DNA of 64,000 nucleotides. Origin: Harmonia axyridis. Its lineage: Eukaryota; Arthropoda; Insecta; Coleoptera; Coccinellidae. The stretch is from assembly GCF_914767665.1 (NCBI RefSeq), contig NC_059503.1, positions 57,988,352 to 58,052,351 on the forward strand. The letters are read 5' to 3'. A program made the translations under genes and the position numbers. A model generated the notes under the pieces. The model had not been told where the DNA came from. It was given only the letters and a program-made list of their open reading frames with translations, and made no database searches. Position 1 is the stretch's first letter, and each line of letters opens with the position of its first letter. This document shows positions 1 to 11,644 of the stretch, piece by piece.

Positions 1-2300
1 CAGATAAAACCGAAGAATTAATGTTTCTGTTGTTTTTATCTGTTTTTATTTCGACAAATGTTGGTGACCATCGACAGGTAGATATAAAAAGATATGCTGG
101 TTTTAATATTCAAGACGATATTTCTAGGGATTGGATAGGAATAAATATTGGAAAACGAAATGACATAGGATACCGATGGCAGTGGCGTAGAACATTTTAA
201 ATTGGTCGTTCTTTTCGAGGAATTCCTCGGGACGGAACATTTCTTTAACTCAGGTTCATAACTTTCCAAGAATGCAGAATTCTGAAAAGTAAAGGAACTA
301 TCGTAAGCTCCAACTAGTTTGGAGACATCCTTTTCTAATTTTTGTAGCTTCAAGATTTTTGATTCTTCATTCAATGTGAAACGTGTGAATAGTTGAATAA
401 TGAATCAAGTGATTTTTACAGAAATTAACCTCAACGCTGGTACAAAAATTATTGAAATATGTTTTAGATTCTACGCTATGAGCAAAATGTTGAGAATTGG
501 AGTGGTTGATCTATTCAATTTTGAGACCCTTTCAGTTTTAATATACTCGAAAGAAATTGTAATATTTCGAATGTAAAATTAGAAGTTAGAAATAGCTGGG
601 TATTTGCTATTTCATTTGGGAAGTGATTTTGAATAATGTTGTAATGTACTAAAATTTAGACTACAACTACTGCACTTGTCTTTTTGTTTTTGAGAGGAAA
701 GTGTAGAACATTCCATTAAATCCCCTTTTAATTACCAGAATTATATCAACCTTTAATTGATACTTTTGATGGAGTGGTGTTTTTTCCTATATTGAATAGT
801 TCAGGAATTTGTCTAGCATGAAATCCAAGATAGCTTCGATATGTTGCCATTTGATATAACTGTTTTAGAAATGATAAAAGATGTTTTCAAAAACAATCAA
901 TGCTCTTGAAAATCTGATGAGATCATCCAATATATTTATAATTGAAAATCAAAATGGGTCAAAATTCGCAAATTTAGTAAAATGAATTTTCTATTCCTGA
1001 TATCTCGCAATACTGGGTGTCCCAAGTTCGAGTGCTTACAATGGTACTCGAGAATTAGATCCATAGGAAATCTAAAAATGATTTTATTCAGTATTCTCAA
1101 ACAAACTGTAATATTTCCGCTTCCGGTGATGCAGGGAAGGAAGTTTTTTTTTTAAAACTGAAAATATTTATAATCATTGTTTTGTTCATAAAATTTTCGA
1201 AGTAGAAGATTTTGGAAATGTGAAACTTTTGAATGAAAAAATATTAACATAAGGTGTTTCAAATATAATGTCTAAAATAATAACTTTCGTTTTTCAAATT
1301 AGAATTCCCGATATTTTAAAGAATATTCAGCTACACATATTTCAATGCAATCATGGTGAAATAAGGTTCCACATAATTTGAAATGGCGAAGGCGATTTAC
1401 GTCAAAGATATTGAGGATTAAGTTTAATGAACTACATAAATAGAGACTATACATATGTCCATGTTCTCAGTTTTTTTATTGATATTTCGAAAACTCTACG
1501 GAATAATGCAACAGTTGAAACATATAGTTCTTCAGTATTGGATATTCAGTCATATCAGGAGGAAAGAAAGAAAAAAATATTTTTGTAGAATAAAGAATTG
1601 ATAACAATAAAACCATGCGTTCCCTGATTCCTAACATCACCCATTCAAAAGAAAGTTCAATTCTAGTTACTATTAAAAATCTTTTATAAAAATTCATTGT
1701 GAATAATCTTTCAGATTTCGTCAATCGATTTTAATTGAATTCAATAGCTTCGCTTCAAAAAAATGGTTAATGGTCGTTGGTTAAACAATGAAAAATTCAT
1801 TGCAAATGTTCTCTCTGATAAGACTAATCTGAAAAATTTATTTTTTTTTCTACACGACTTTAAAAAAACCTAATCCCCCATCAAGAAACGCTACTGACCC
1901 GGGTGAGATCACAACGAACAGAATGTAATAATCTCGACTTTATCTTCGATCGGGACACCTGTAGTAGCATACACCGGTTGATTTACACTCGAAGGGAAAA
2001 AATGTGTCACCTTTCTCGGAAGGTGGACAGTTTACATTTTACAGGAATCCATCGAGAATATTGATGAGATGTTCTGATGGGCAATATGGGCCTGTTTTCT
2101 TGCCTCCATCTCATGCCTTTGTCGATCTAAACCCCTGAATAAAATAAAGAATATCAGTAAAAAAAATGTCAGAAGCTAATCTACCCAGGTAATTATAAAG
2201 ATCTAGTTTGATTGGAATTTTTTTATTTTAAAACCGTTCAGTTTTATTTTTTTTCATCCAATCAAAAAGCTATTCACTTCGAATATTTTGGTTATATCAT
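1..2300. other. Unassigned AT-rich sequence
   Basis: I see no gene or recognisable element here. The longest open frame is on the minus strand at 36-374 (112 codons, opening MNEESKILKL, with a charged N-terminal half). I do not recognise it and its second half reads like translated non-coding DNA. A GGGTGTCCCAAGTT stretch near 1015 resembles the ends of short repeats seen elsewhere in the window. Confidence 0.4.
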
Positions 2301-2693
2301 TTCAATAATGTACGTCTCGAATGTTTTGGCACGAATTTCACGATTTTGAAGAGAACAGTAATTGATTTGATTTGAGATTTGAGGATTGGTATCTTAAGAA
2401 AGAATAATAAATTTTCAATATAAATTTGTCTGCAACTTCCAACGAATTCCACAATTTATGTATGACAAAATTATTTAATATCTTTCTTCTAATATTATTC
2501 CTTCTTTATTTCGTAAAAAAGTTTTCGTTAGAATGCAGGCTCTAGTTTTGTTTCGGCAAATTTTCATTTGAAATGGAAACGCAGCAAAGAAAAAGAAGTA
2601 TAACTGAATATTTTTTTATTGCAATTACTCAAAATTCCAGTAGAAAATTGTGATCATGAATTATATTTGAAATCACCTCCACCATTCCTTATA

Positions 2694-3601
2694 ACGGGTG
2701 TTTTTTTTTCGAGGTATATAACTCTAAGTTGACAATACTGTTCAAGATGCTGTCAAGTGATTTATTCTCAGTTTGGTTTGGTAATTCATCATGAATAGAC
2801 TCACGCCTTAACAAGGCTTGCAAAAAGTGCAATTTCATTTCGAAAATAATGGTTCTGTGCGGAATACGTCCATTTTATTTTGTTTAGCGATTAAGCGCAC
2901 TTCTGGTTGAAAGGCTACGTCAACAAACAAAACTGCCGCATTTGGAGTGAAGCTGATCCTCAAGTGTATGTCGAAACACCGTTACATCCAGAAAAACTGA
3001 CTGTTTGGTGCGCTTTATGGGCTGGTGGAATCATTGGTCCGTACTTCTTCAAAAAGGATGATGGCCAGAACGTTAGCGTCAATGGTGATCGGTATAGAGC
3101 CATGATTACTAACTTTTTCATTCCAGACTTGAACAACCAGGATATCCAGGAGCTGTGGTTCCAACAAGACGGCGCAACATGTCACACAGCTCGTGCCACA
3201 ATCGATTCATTGAAAGACACGTTTGGTGACCGCCTAATTTCACGTTTTCGACTTGTGAATTGGCCTCCAAGATCTTGTGATTTAACACCGCTAGACTACT
3301 TTCTGTGGGGCTATGTAAAGTCATTGTTCTATGCGGATAAGCCACAAACCCTTGACCATTTAAAAGAGAACATTCGCTGTGTTATTGCAGATATACGGTC
3401 ACAAATGTTGGAAAAAGTCATCGAAAATTGGACGTCCAGATTGGCTATATCCGAGCCAGCCGTTGCGGTCATATGCCAGAAATCATATTTAACATGTAAT
3501 GCCACAAGATTATCTTGCGGATAAATAAAATTCATGTCAATCGAATGATCCATCGTTGTTTTATTGCAATTTAAAGTTCTATAGCTTTAAAAAACACCCT
3601 T
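2694..3601 (+). mobile_element. DD41D Tc1/mariner deletion derivative, copy 1
   Basis: A 908-bp element flanked by TA at 2692-2693 and 3602-3603. The ends are imperfect inverted repeats of roughly 30 bp: ACGGGTGTTTTTTTT then GAGGTATATAACT on the left, and AAGGGTGTTTTTT then AGCTATAGAACTTTAAA read inward from the right. The same end sequences occur on the four other copies in this window. It keeps the start of the transposase HTH region and the catalytic core but lacks what should lie between. It is the only one of the five on the plus strand. Confidence 0.85.
2791..3524 (+). pseudogene. Transposase remnant of DD41D copy 1
   Basis: The frame starts with MNRLTP, has a short frameshifted HTH start, and then switches frame at the family's deletion junction (about 2868) into the DDE core. 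The core shows FSD followed by a stop (GAA to TAA, first catalytic Asp kept), FQQDGATCHTA (second Asp) and SCDLTPLDYFLWG (third Asp). There are 41 residues between the second and third Asp. The core from 2907 is open for 205 codons. Near the C-terminus one base is missing relative to the sister copies, so RLDYIRAS becomes RLAISEPA. A 10-12 bp stretch present in other copies next to ATACGT is also missing. It cannot make an active enzyme. Confidence 0.85.
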
Positions 3602-3830
3602 TACAAGCACATGCCCTCTTTATATTTCTTTAGTTGTTACTTTGTGTCTGGAAGTTACTCTCAATCATCTTGCTGCTTCGTCTATTCTAAACGGACTTCG
3701 CGCAGACCACGAAAATACTCCAAAATTATAATCAAATCTGGTCAACGTAGAAAAAATAGACGAAAAATGAAGAGAGGTAAGAAATCTTCTGAAAATCAAA
3801 AGAGTGAGTAGTAGTGAGTTATTATAACTC

Positions 3831-5209
3831 ACGCTTTTTGTTAATAGATACTTTTAATTGGTCAAAAGCAGTTTAATAAGGAATATATAATTCAATAGGA
3901 GTAGATAAATGTTATTATTTGTAGGCAGTCAATGTAGCAGTGCTATACCTATAGTCATGTGTTGCCTCAGTTCGTTCACTTTACAAGTACTGAAAGACTG
4001 CAATGCAAAACATATGCCCAACAAAGGCATTATCTCGAAAAGATCCCCGATAAGAAAAATCACCGTGTAATTCAAGAACTCTCTCCCTCATCCTACAAAT
4101 TTCCCGTAGTCTTCATATAGATCTCGGAATCGAAAAGACACAACATAACAGATCGTGAAAAGTTTATCGATATCTGTTCGAATTTAAAGACGGCATCTTA
4201 CAACATTCCAAGTATCAATTTGTGTAGATGGATACTGGCTGAATATATTCCCGTAAATGGGCCGTAAAAAGTCGAGACCATCGAACCGTAGGTATCTACT
4301 AACGATCAGATGTTGTTCTCGGCGCAGCAGTCCTGTTCACAAATGATTATTACCCAGCCCGAACGATAAAACAATCGTATCTCGCATTGTATCGACACAG
4401 AATGGTCGCTCTTGAAGGTGCATCGATGCCATTTGGGTTATTTACATGGTTTTTGTGGATACTGCGGGGTCTGGCTTCTATTCGATTGGGTTTGGGTGTC
4501 TGCGAAAAAGGGGCCGATCAATTAGTTCGTGAACATTTAGGTTTGAGCTCAATTCGCCCAATGATAGCGAACTCTAAATTAGTGTCAAGTAGAACTTAGA
4601 AACCTTATCACAATAATATTTGACTCTATGTTTGAATGCATTATTTATTTTTCTCTATTTCAGTATAGTAATGAGTTCATTACAATACTAAAAACAGTGC
4701 TGTAATGAACTCATTACAGCATTGTTTTCAGTTATATTTTTCATTTTGTGATTTTTTAAATTGGCTTCCGATCGTATCAAATCCCAACACACGTCAATTG
4801 TCATTATAATATAATTCAGATGAAGTGAAATTAATTGCAACATTATTCGCAATTTATCTCAATTCTGGTGGTGTTAAATCGATTTCGTCATAAATAATTC
4901 ACGAATTCAATGCGTGATTATAAATTATTTCAAAATCAAAACGTACAATTCAATTCGAATTCCGTTTTTTGTCAATTTTCGTAACAGTCTCACCAACTGC
5001 CAAGATACAATACAAGAATCACTAAGATGGTTAATCTGAATTCTTCATTGAATTTCGATAATATATCACAAAACTTGAATGAATACAGAAAATGTCAAAT
5101 ACAGAAGGCAATTCCAACACGAATGAGAAAAGAAAAAGAATTATTCAATTAGATGCATTCGTTTGAACGTGATGCCCTTACATAATAACCATATGTCCTC
5201 TTTGATATA
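3831..5209. other. Unassigned sequence
   Basis: No recognisable gene. An open frame at 4387-4599 (70 codons) lies in a slightly GC-richer patch, but its translation matches nothing I know. The one structured item is the palindrome pair at 4668-4721, listed separately. Confidence 0.35.
4668..4721. repeat. Paired palindromes (potential cruciform)
   Basis: GTAATGAGTTCATTAC (4668-4683) is a palindrome. Fourteen bases later TGCTGTAATGA-AC-TCATTACAGCA (4698-4721) has 11-bp perfect arms around two bases. Each also pairs with the other. The motif could be a protein-binding site, a transposon end or a hairpin. I know of no function for it here. Confidence 0.6.
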
Positions 5210-5516
5210 TACAGGGTGAGTCTTGTAAACTTGAGACTTGTAAATATATTTCAAACGAAGATTCCTGAGGTCAAAAGAAACACTTTTTTGCCCCACCATT
5301 TGTTCCGATTCAGGACGGTTGAAATGATACAGGTTGTTGAAAATTCATAAAAAATTTAATTTTCACTTTTATCTCGCAAATGGAATGGAATCGAAGGAAA
5401 TGAATTTTACGAATATAGTTTTTTATTTATGAAGAATCTTTTCTGGAAATAAAATTTCATCAAAGTTCGGTCAACTCCCGAATACTCGCTATAGTAAGTC
5501 AAAGACTAACCCTGTA
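5210..5516. mobile_element. Possible short inverted-repeat element with TACAGGGT ends
   Basis: TACAGGGTGAGTC at 5210 is mirrored by AACCCTGTA ending at 5516, which would make a 307-bp element with short terminal inverted repeats. The interior is AT-rich and non-coding. Single copies of the same end motif (CACCCTGTA or CACCCTATA) recur at about 14603, 15468, 26693, 49493 and 49767. A small non-autonomous DNA transposon is the natural reading, but the repeats are short and no target-site duplication is clear. Confidence 0.35.
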
Positions 5517-5519
5517 TAG

Positions 5520-6550
5520 GTTCTATGAACACATTTTTTTTTAAATTTTGACAACGGTTGATAAGTTAAGATATTTTTCAATTTGACTTCAAGTACAGTC
5601 AAGTGGTGGAGTGTCACCAACTTTAGAGATCGACATATTAAGTGGTCACCATCTTACTCACGAAAGCTATTTAGCTCTATTGTCAGCAGTTTGTGGAAAA
5701 TAAACGAAAAATTCCTGAAATAAAGTAACATTCATCCAATTGAATCAGTGATACAAATTGACAAATATCTATCGAATTTTTGATTCGCCGAAGACTTTGC
5801 ATTTAATCTGTCGGCATTTATTTAAATGTTAAATAACAATTTTGGAAACTGCAAACTTCCTCAAGAAATCATAAGTATATCGAAATGGAATATTTATTAT
5901 TTATATTATAACATGACACTGACAGTCGAATTGTCTACAGATACCACAGAAATATGGGACTTGAAATGTCAAAATAATCCGAAACACCCCGTATACTCGA
6001 AAACCGAAAGGTTTGGCCTTTTTTTTCGGGATCTCGGGACGATTTCGAGGGGGGTCTCATTCTTGTCATTTTTGCTCCAGATAGTCCCGTTTGGGCTGTG
6101 ATTTAACGTTTAAAATTCGCCGAAATGTCACGAATGGTTTTATATATAATAGACTCGCTCTGCTCGCCGAAGAGGCTCCGTCCTTTGGACCCCGCCACTA
6201 TGCCGATAGATCGTTCACTGGGTATCCCTCTAGAAAATAAAAGATTTTTTTCGGAAACCTTGTTATCGTTGATTTTAGACGATTCACTCGGTATACAACG
6301 CTGATTATAGGGTGGAATTCTGTATGATTGTTTTCCTAGAACATACCGTTTCGCCCTTGCTCACATGAAAATATTTGATGCAAATAACTTTCCATTACGA
6401 CAAATCAACGGTGGTCCTATCCTTAAATTTTGAGGGGGACGCCGTTATGGGCTTCGAGTTTTTCTATGGGACCAAATCCCAGATTACACCGATATCAAGC
6501 CTAACCTCTCAAAAAAAATATATATTTGGATATTTATATGAATATTCATA
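5520..6550. other. Unassigned sequence with a GC-richer patch
   Basis: No gene recognised. The stretch at 6000-6250 is GC-richer and contains runs such as CTCGCTCTGCTCGCCGAAG. Two short open frames (5826-6101 and 6375-6587) look like chance frames in repeat-like DNA. Confidence 0.3.
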
Positions 6551-6552
6551 TA

Positions 6553-6717
6553 AGGCGTACAACTTTGCTTCCGCCGTTTTGCAATAGATGGCTGTAACGA
6601 TAAGTGGTAGTCGAAATAAATGTATCGTAGATGTCATACAATTAGTTTAGGTATTTGTGAACATAACGCCATTGACATGTTAGTCGATTTGTATCTGCAT
6701 CATAAAGTTATTCACGA
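6553..6717 (+). mobile_element. 5' end fragment of a mariner element
   Basis: It starts next to TA with AGGCGTACAACTTTGC, the inverse of the right end of the mariner at 47739-49000. It then aligns with the 5' untranslated part of that element (GCCGTTTTGCAATAGATGG, TCGTAGATGTCATACAAT, GAACATAACGCCAT). Similarity stops near 6717, before the transposase start codon, so only the left terminal region is present. Confidence 0.75.
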
Positions 6718-7577
6718 TTCTCAGCAAAACGAACTCATTAATGAGATCGCGTAAGGCATTTGAATTCAAAAGTATTGTGATACCATCAAACCATATTTAA
6801 AATACTAACTACAAAATACCTCATCTTCAGCTGTTTGAAATACCAATCATATTGCGTTTTTAAGAAGTAATTAAAATTCAAATATATCTTTGGTATTTAT
6901 ACTCGTCTTTTAGTTACAAGTAATTCAAATATTGCCCAACCCTGAGCACAGTATATTATATAATATACTTCTTCCTCTTTCTAGCATAAGGTACATCTAA
7001 AACACCAAATATTCAATGAAGTGAAGAGGTATCACTAACTGTATATAATAACTAAGTGGATTTAATTAACGGAAAACGTACGTAAATCGAATGCAGCAGA
7101 ACCGTACAGACCATTAAATGTGAAATATCTAGCCCACGTACACCCATCCTGGCTTTAATTCGAATTTCGAACGATAATTCAGAATTTCGATCTAACAAGA
7201 AAATATAAATCTATCAAACGGTCGTGGAAGTGGGACAGATTAATGTTGTGCCGAAATAGAATAGAGTTGATGTAGCAGGGCGGCACTTGGACTATACGAT
7301 ACAGGGTGGATCGGTTGACGACAATTGCACAGAATATTACAATTACGGTCACCTTAAAAAAAAATAATACATATAACAAAATTTTCAGAAGGAGGTAATG
7401 AACTTTCCTGCTTCACATTAAAACCAAGAGCAGTTGAAACACCTTTTGACTTAAAAGAAATTTATACCGTGAGGTATTAGGTACCTATAGATCCCAGAGA
7501 GGCTTGCTTTGTATATCAATAGATTTGTTTGATATCCTTCTCAAAAAACTATCCTTCTTTGTTTCACGCGTTTTTTT
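6718..7577. other. Unassigned sequence
   Basis: AT-rich with no recognisable gene. ACAGGGTGG at about 7302 resembles the end motif of the short repeats noted elsewhere, but no partner end is evident. Confidence 0.3.
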
Positions 7578-7790
7578 GTGTCTCACCTGACGAGTAAGCG
7601 ACTTTGGGTTCGATATTTAGGTTACAAACCGGCTGTATTCGTGGCATCCTCTGGAGTTACTCAGGGATCTATATTGGGTCCACTTCTATTCATAGTTTTT
7701 ATAAATGATGTTTGTTCACATTTGTTTTCTCATACTCTGAATAATGTTGATGATTGCAAGTAGTTCCGTCGAATTGTTAGGATCTCTAGA
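7578..7790 (+). pseudogene. LINE reverse transcriptase fragment
   Basis: The translation contains SSGVTQGSILGPLLFIVFIND, the motif B region of non-LTR reverse transcriptases. It is followed by NVDDCKLFRRIV-like sequence, where NVDD stands for the usual YADD/FADD catalytic box, with a stop after DCK. The upstream fingers region and everything downstream are missing, and DD41D copy 2 begins about 10 bp later. It is a short relic, probably of the CR1/jockey group. Confidence 0.7.
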
Positions 7791-7802
7791 GTGACTTATG
7801 TA

Positions 7803-8741
7803 AAGGGTGTTTTTTTAGAGCTATAAAACTTTAAATTGCAATAAAACAACGATGGATTATTCGATTGACATGAATTTTATTTATTCGCAAGATAATCTTG
7901 TGGCATTACATTTTAAATATGATTTCTGGCATATGACCACCACGGCTGGCTCGGATGTAGTCCAATCTGGACGTCCAATTGTCGATGACTTTTTCCAACA
8001 TTTGTGGCCGTATATCGGCAATAACACAGCGAATGTTGTCTTCCAAATGGTCAAGGGTTTGTGGCTTATCCGCATAGACCAATGACTTTACATAGCCCCA
8101 GAGAAAGTAGTCTAGCGGTGTTAAATCACAAGATCTTGGAGGCCAATTCACAAGTCCAAAACGTGAAATTAGGCGGTCACCAAACATGTCATTCAATAAA
8201 TCGATTGTGGCACGAGCTGTGTGACATGTTGCGCCGTATTGTTGGAACCACAGCTCCTGGACATCATGGTTGTTCAATTCAGGAATGAAAAGGTTAGTAA
8301 TCATGGCTCTATACCGATCACCATTGACTGTAACGTTCTGGCCATCATCGTTTTTGAAGAAGTACGGACCAATGATTCCACCAGCACATAAAGCGCACCA
8401 AACAGTCAGTTTTTCTGAATGTAACGGTGTTTCGACAAACACTTGAGGATTAGCTTCACTCCAAATACGGCAGTTTTTTTTGTTGACGTAGACATTCAAC
8501 CAGAAGTGCGCTTCATCGCTAAACAAAATAAAATGGACGTATTGCGCGATACGTATTCCGCACAGAACCATTATTTTCGAAATAAAATTGCACTATTTGC
8601 AAGCGTTGTTCAGGCGTGAGTCTATTCATGATGAATTGCCAAACCAAACTGAGAATAAATCACTCGACAGCTGTTAAATCGGTCGGCATCTTGAACAGTA
8701 ATGCCAATTTAAAGTTATATACCTCGAAAGAAAACACCAGT
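7803..8741 (-). mobile_element. DD41D Tc1/mariner deletion derivative, copy 2
   Basis: A 939-bp copy in reverse orientation with TA on both sides (7801-7802 and 8742-8743). The ends read AAGGGTGTTTTTTTAGAG on one side and ACTGGTGTTTTCTTTCGAGG, read inward, on the other. It has the same internal deletion junction as the other copies and the longest uninterrupted core frame of the five. Confidence 0.88.
7906..8629 (-). pseudogene. Transposase remnant of DD41D copy 2
   Basis: The N-terminal piece (from the Met at 8629) runs about 35 codons and then goes out of frame at the deletion. From 8571 the core is open for 221 codons with FSDEAHFW (first Asp), the zinc-free DDE core, and SCDLTPLDYFLWGYVKSL (third Asp). 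The second catalytic Asp is replaced: FQQYGATCHTA instead of FQQDGATCHTA. So the best-preserved frame is also catalytically dead, and it has no DNA-binding domain. Confidence 0.88.
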
Positions 8742-8743
8742 TA

Positions 8744-9846
8744 CTTTGAACATACACGCATTGCCAAAACGTGACGTTTTGAATTTTTTTTTCAATGAAG
8801 TTGTCAAACTCCATCGTGTTGTCATAGTGATTGATTATTGTACTGAATGCAATTTATCAGTATTCTGTTGACACAATTGTGTGAAATTGTTTCATATGAC
8901 ACAAAAAATGAAAATAAAAAACCCAATAGGAAGTGAAGTAGGAAAGTATATTATGGTTATATTTGCCAATGGAATTCAGATTTCCGAAAACATATACATT
9001 CAAGAGAAGGTAGGGATTATCAATTCTGAATATCGTATGCATCAAATAAACAAAACATCTTCCAGCAATTCGTAAACTTCATGAATTCCGGACTAGAAAA
9101 CCATAACAACCCGTTAGAGACCTGTAAATAGCTGTACATCTCTGTTTCAAACCGCAAGGAAACAACACAAAAATACATCGATTTATAACTTGAAATCTTT
9201 GCCAAATCACTTGTCGAATGCAGCGGGGCACCTTTCTCGAAAATGTATCATTCCGCTATTTTCCCAGCGACTTTGGTCCATAAATCTGATGATGCGTCTC
9301 TAATTTTTCCTGTTAATCACTTTACGATCTGTATAACATGTGATTTATACAATGTGAGTAATGTAGGATGGTGGTAAATCATTTAAATGAGTCGGGAATA
9401 GTGTAATCAAGTAAATTGTGCGATAGTTTTGTCTGCAAGACGAGTACGAGGTGTTTACGGGAAGTAAAGAGCAATATTGAGGTGAGACAATCGTTTTAAT
9501 AATAAGTTTTAGTTTGATTTAGGTTTAATATCGATGTAAAATCATTGTGCAAAGTCTTCTTCTTCTTCCTCTTTCATTTAGGTCGTTATTCTTCTTCACG
9601 ACGTTTCTGTTGAAGTGGAGGCCCAGCTCTCCAACCAACTTTTCCTTGGTATTTCCACATCTTTTTTCTGATGAGTTTTTGATCTTGGGCTATTCTTATG
9701 AGTCTTTCTCCTACGGCTCTTGTGATATGGTCATTTCATTCTCTCCGTCTTTTTCTCATGAATTTTCCTTGTGAAGCCACAGTCTATAATTTGAAAAGAG
9801 GAAAACTCCCCTTGTTGTATCCAGTAAAAGCTTTTTTTTATTGTAG
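8744..9846. other. Unassigned sequence
   Basis: AT-rich with only short chance frames. A CT-rich stretch at 9547-9780 gives the 75-codon frame there. I see no domain. Confidence 0.35.
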
Positions 9847-9848
9847 TA

Positions 9849-10775
9849 AAGGGTGTTTTTTTAAAGCTATAGAGCTTTAAATTGCAATAAAACAACGATG
9901 GATTATTCGATTGACATGAATTTTATTTATCCGCAAGATAATTTTGTGGCATTACATTTTAGATATGATTTCTGGCATATGACCCCCACGGCTGGCTCGG
10001 ATGTAGTCCAATCTGGACGTCCAATTTTCGATGACTTTTTCCAACATTTGTGGCCGTATATCGGCGATACCCCGGCGGATGTTGTCTTCCAAATGTTGGC
10101 TTATCCGCATAGACCAATGACTTCACATAGCCCCACAGAAAGTAGTCAAGCGGTGTTAAATCACAAGATCTTGGAGACCAATTCACAGGTCCAAAACGTG
10201 AAATTAGGCGGTCACCAAAAGTGTCTTTCAATAAATCGATTGTGGCACGAGCTGTGTGACATGTTGCGCCTCCTTGTTGGAACCACAGCTCCTGGACATC
10301 ATGGTTGTTCAATTCAGGAATGAAAACGTCAGTAATCATGGCTCTATACCGATCACCATTGACTGTAACGTTCTGGCCATCATCGTTTTGGAAGAAGTAC
10401 GGACCAATGATTCCACCAGCCCAGAAAGCGCACCAAACAGTCAGTTTTTCTGGATGTAACGGTGTTTCGACATACACTTGAGGATTAGCTTCACTCCAAA
10501 TGCGGCAGTTTTGTTTGTTGACGTAACCATTCAACCAGAAGTCGCTTCAACGCTAAACAAAATAAAATGGACGTAATGCGCGATACGTATTCCGCACAGA
10601 ACCAATATTTTCGAAATAAAATTGCATTATTTGCAAGCGTTGTTCAGGCGTGAGTCTATGCATGATGAATTGCCAAACCAAACTGAGAATAAATCACTTG
10701 ACAGCTGTTGAATCGGTAGCCATCTTGAACAGTAATGCCAACTGAAAGTTATATACCTCCAAAAAAAACACCCGT
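9849..10775 (-). mobile_element. DD41D Tc1/mariner deletion derivative, copy 3
   Basis: It begins with AAGGGTGTTTTTTTAAAGC after TA (9847-9848) and ends with the inverse of ACGGGTGTTTTTTTTGGAGG at 10775. The TA on the right is not conserved immediately next to the end. Reverse orientation, about 927 bp, same deletion junction as its sisters. Confidence 0.85.
9959..10663 (-). pseudogene. Transposase remnant of DD41D copy 3
   Basis: This is the most damaged core by catalytic residues. FSDEA has become FSVEA, with a one-base loss following. FQQD has become FQQGGATCHTA. Only the third Asp (SCDLTPLDYF) remains. A deletion after VYADKP removes the QTLDHLEDN region and shifts the frame. The core frame at 9959-10534 is still open for 191 codons. 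Confidence 0.85.
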
Positions 10776-10924
10776 CAGTATCTGGTAAAAGCTCTGCAAG
10801 GTGAACGTAAACTATTTTTGACAACAATTCTTAGATTAGAGAAATTGCCGGACATACAATAATTTATTTGAACAACTCGAATATAGTTCGGAAACGTTCT
10901 GATTTTAATGTGAAAAGGGTGATC

Positions 10925-11140
10925 ATCCGCATATCAAGGTATTTCCAATAAGAAGTTGCATTTCGATATGAAAAAATTGTGTATTTTAAGAGAAAACAAT
11001 GGACGTTTATTCAATTGTGAGTCGGCTTCACTGTAGTGCTTCACGGCGATCAAAAAGTGTTTTAGTTTTGTGAACTGTGACTGCAAAATTGTTGTGGTGA
11101 ATTCTATCAATTTCAAGGCATTGTTGAAGCGTTTAACGTT
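10925..11140 (-). pseudogene. N-terminal relic of a Tc1/mariner-type transposase
   Basis: On the minus strand the translation contains RYTLQQCLEIDRIHHNN followed by KTKTLFDRREA. This resembles the first helix-turn-helix of the same broad transposase group as the DD41D copies and the relic at 25020-25760. Stops and frameshifts follow. It is short, so the assignment is tentative. Confidence 0.4.
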
Positions 11141-11644
11141 TCATTTTTAGTGATGGGGAAGTTTTCACTTGTCCAATGTCGAAAGTGACAGCTGCAAAAG
11201 ATAGCGGGCTATTCAAAATGAAACCTCTTATTGAAAAAAACCTTTTTATTTCGCAAAAACTTATCGACGAAAAGGTCGTGCACCAGCTATTTCAAATCGA
11301 ATATGATTGAAAAATCGATGATGAAAAATGTAATCTCACTCACAAAATATAGTTGTGTTGAAAGAAAAAGGGGTAAAGGTTGTTCCCAGTAACTGTATTC
11401 TGCGAATATTGCGGAGCAAAAAAAATTTGTTCTTTATCCTATCATACAGCAATTCTCTTGAATAATGATAGTGGCCGCAGGTAACCTGTGGTTCATTGAT
11501 AGCATTCAATTACTTCGTCGGGCTCTGGAATATCCACGGCGGCCAATTTATAGTCACAGAGCAAAACGAATAATGATGGAGTGTATTCGATTGGTAAACA
11601 AATCAATGAAATCATCGATGTTGGTGGCGCTGACTTGAAGCTTT
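11141..11644. other. Unassigned sequence
   Basis: No gene recognised. It lies between a transposase relic and the 3' end of the minus-strand LINE. Confidence 0.35.

Larger units (their letters stand above)
2300..3830 (+). repeat. Interspersed repeat, copy interrupted by a DD41D transposon
   Basis: The sequence at about 2380-2693 and 3602-3830 aligns, once the intervening transposon is removed, with the reverse complement of about 26060-26450. Shared stretches include CGAATTCCACAATTT (2452 side; reverse complement near 26390), AAGTTTTCGTTAGAA, GTAGAAAAT, CCATT next to the insertion point, and GGACTTCGCGC with GACCACGAAAATA beyond it. It is a non-coding family of unknown class. The outer limit on the left is uncertain because similarity fades before 2380. 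Confidence 0.65.

Noticed and set aside
3118..3553. Open frames on the strand opposite the DD41D core (for example 3118-3345, 8061-8288, 9898-10323, 45259-45486, 50861-51088)
   Set aside because: They recur at the same place in every copy only because the sense strand is conserved; their peptides match no domain.
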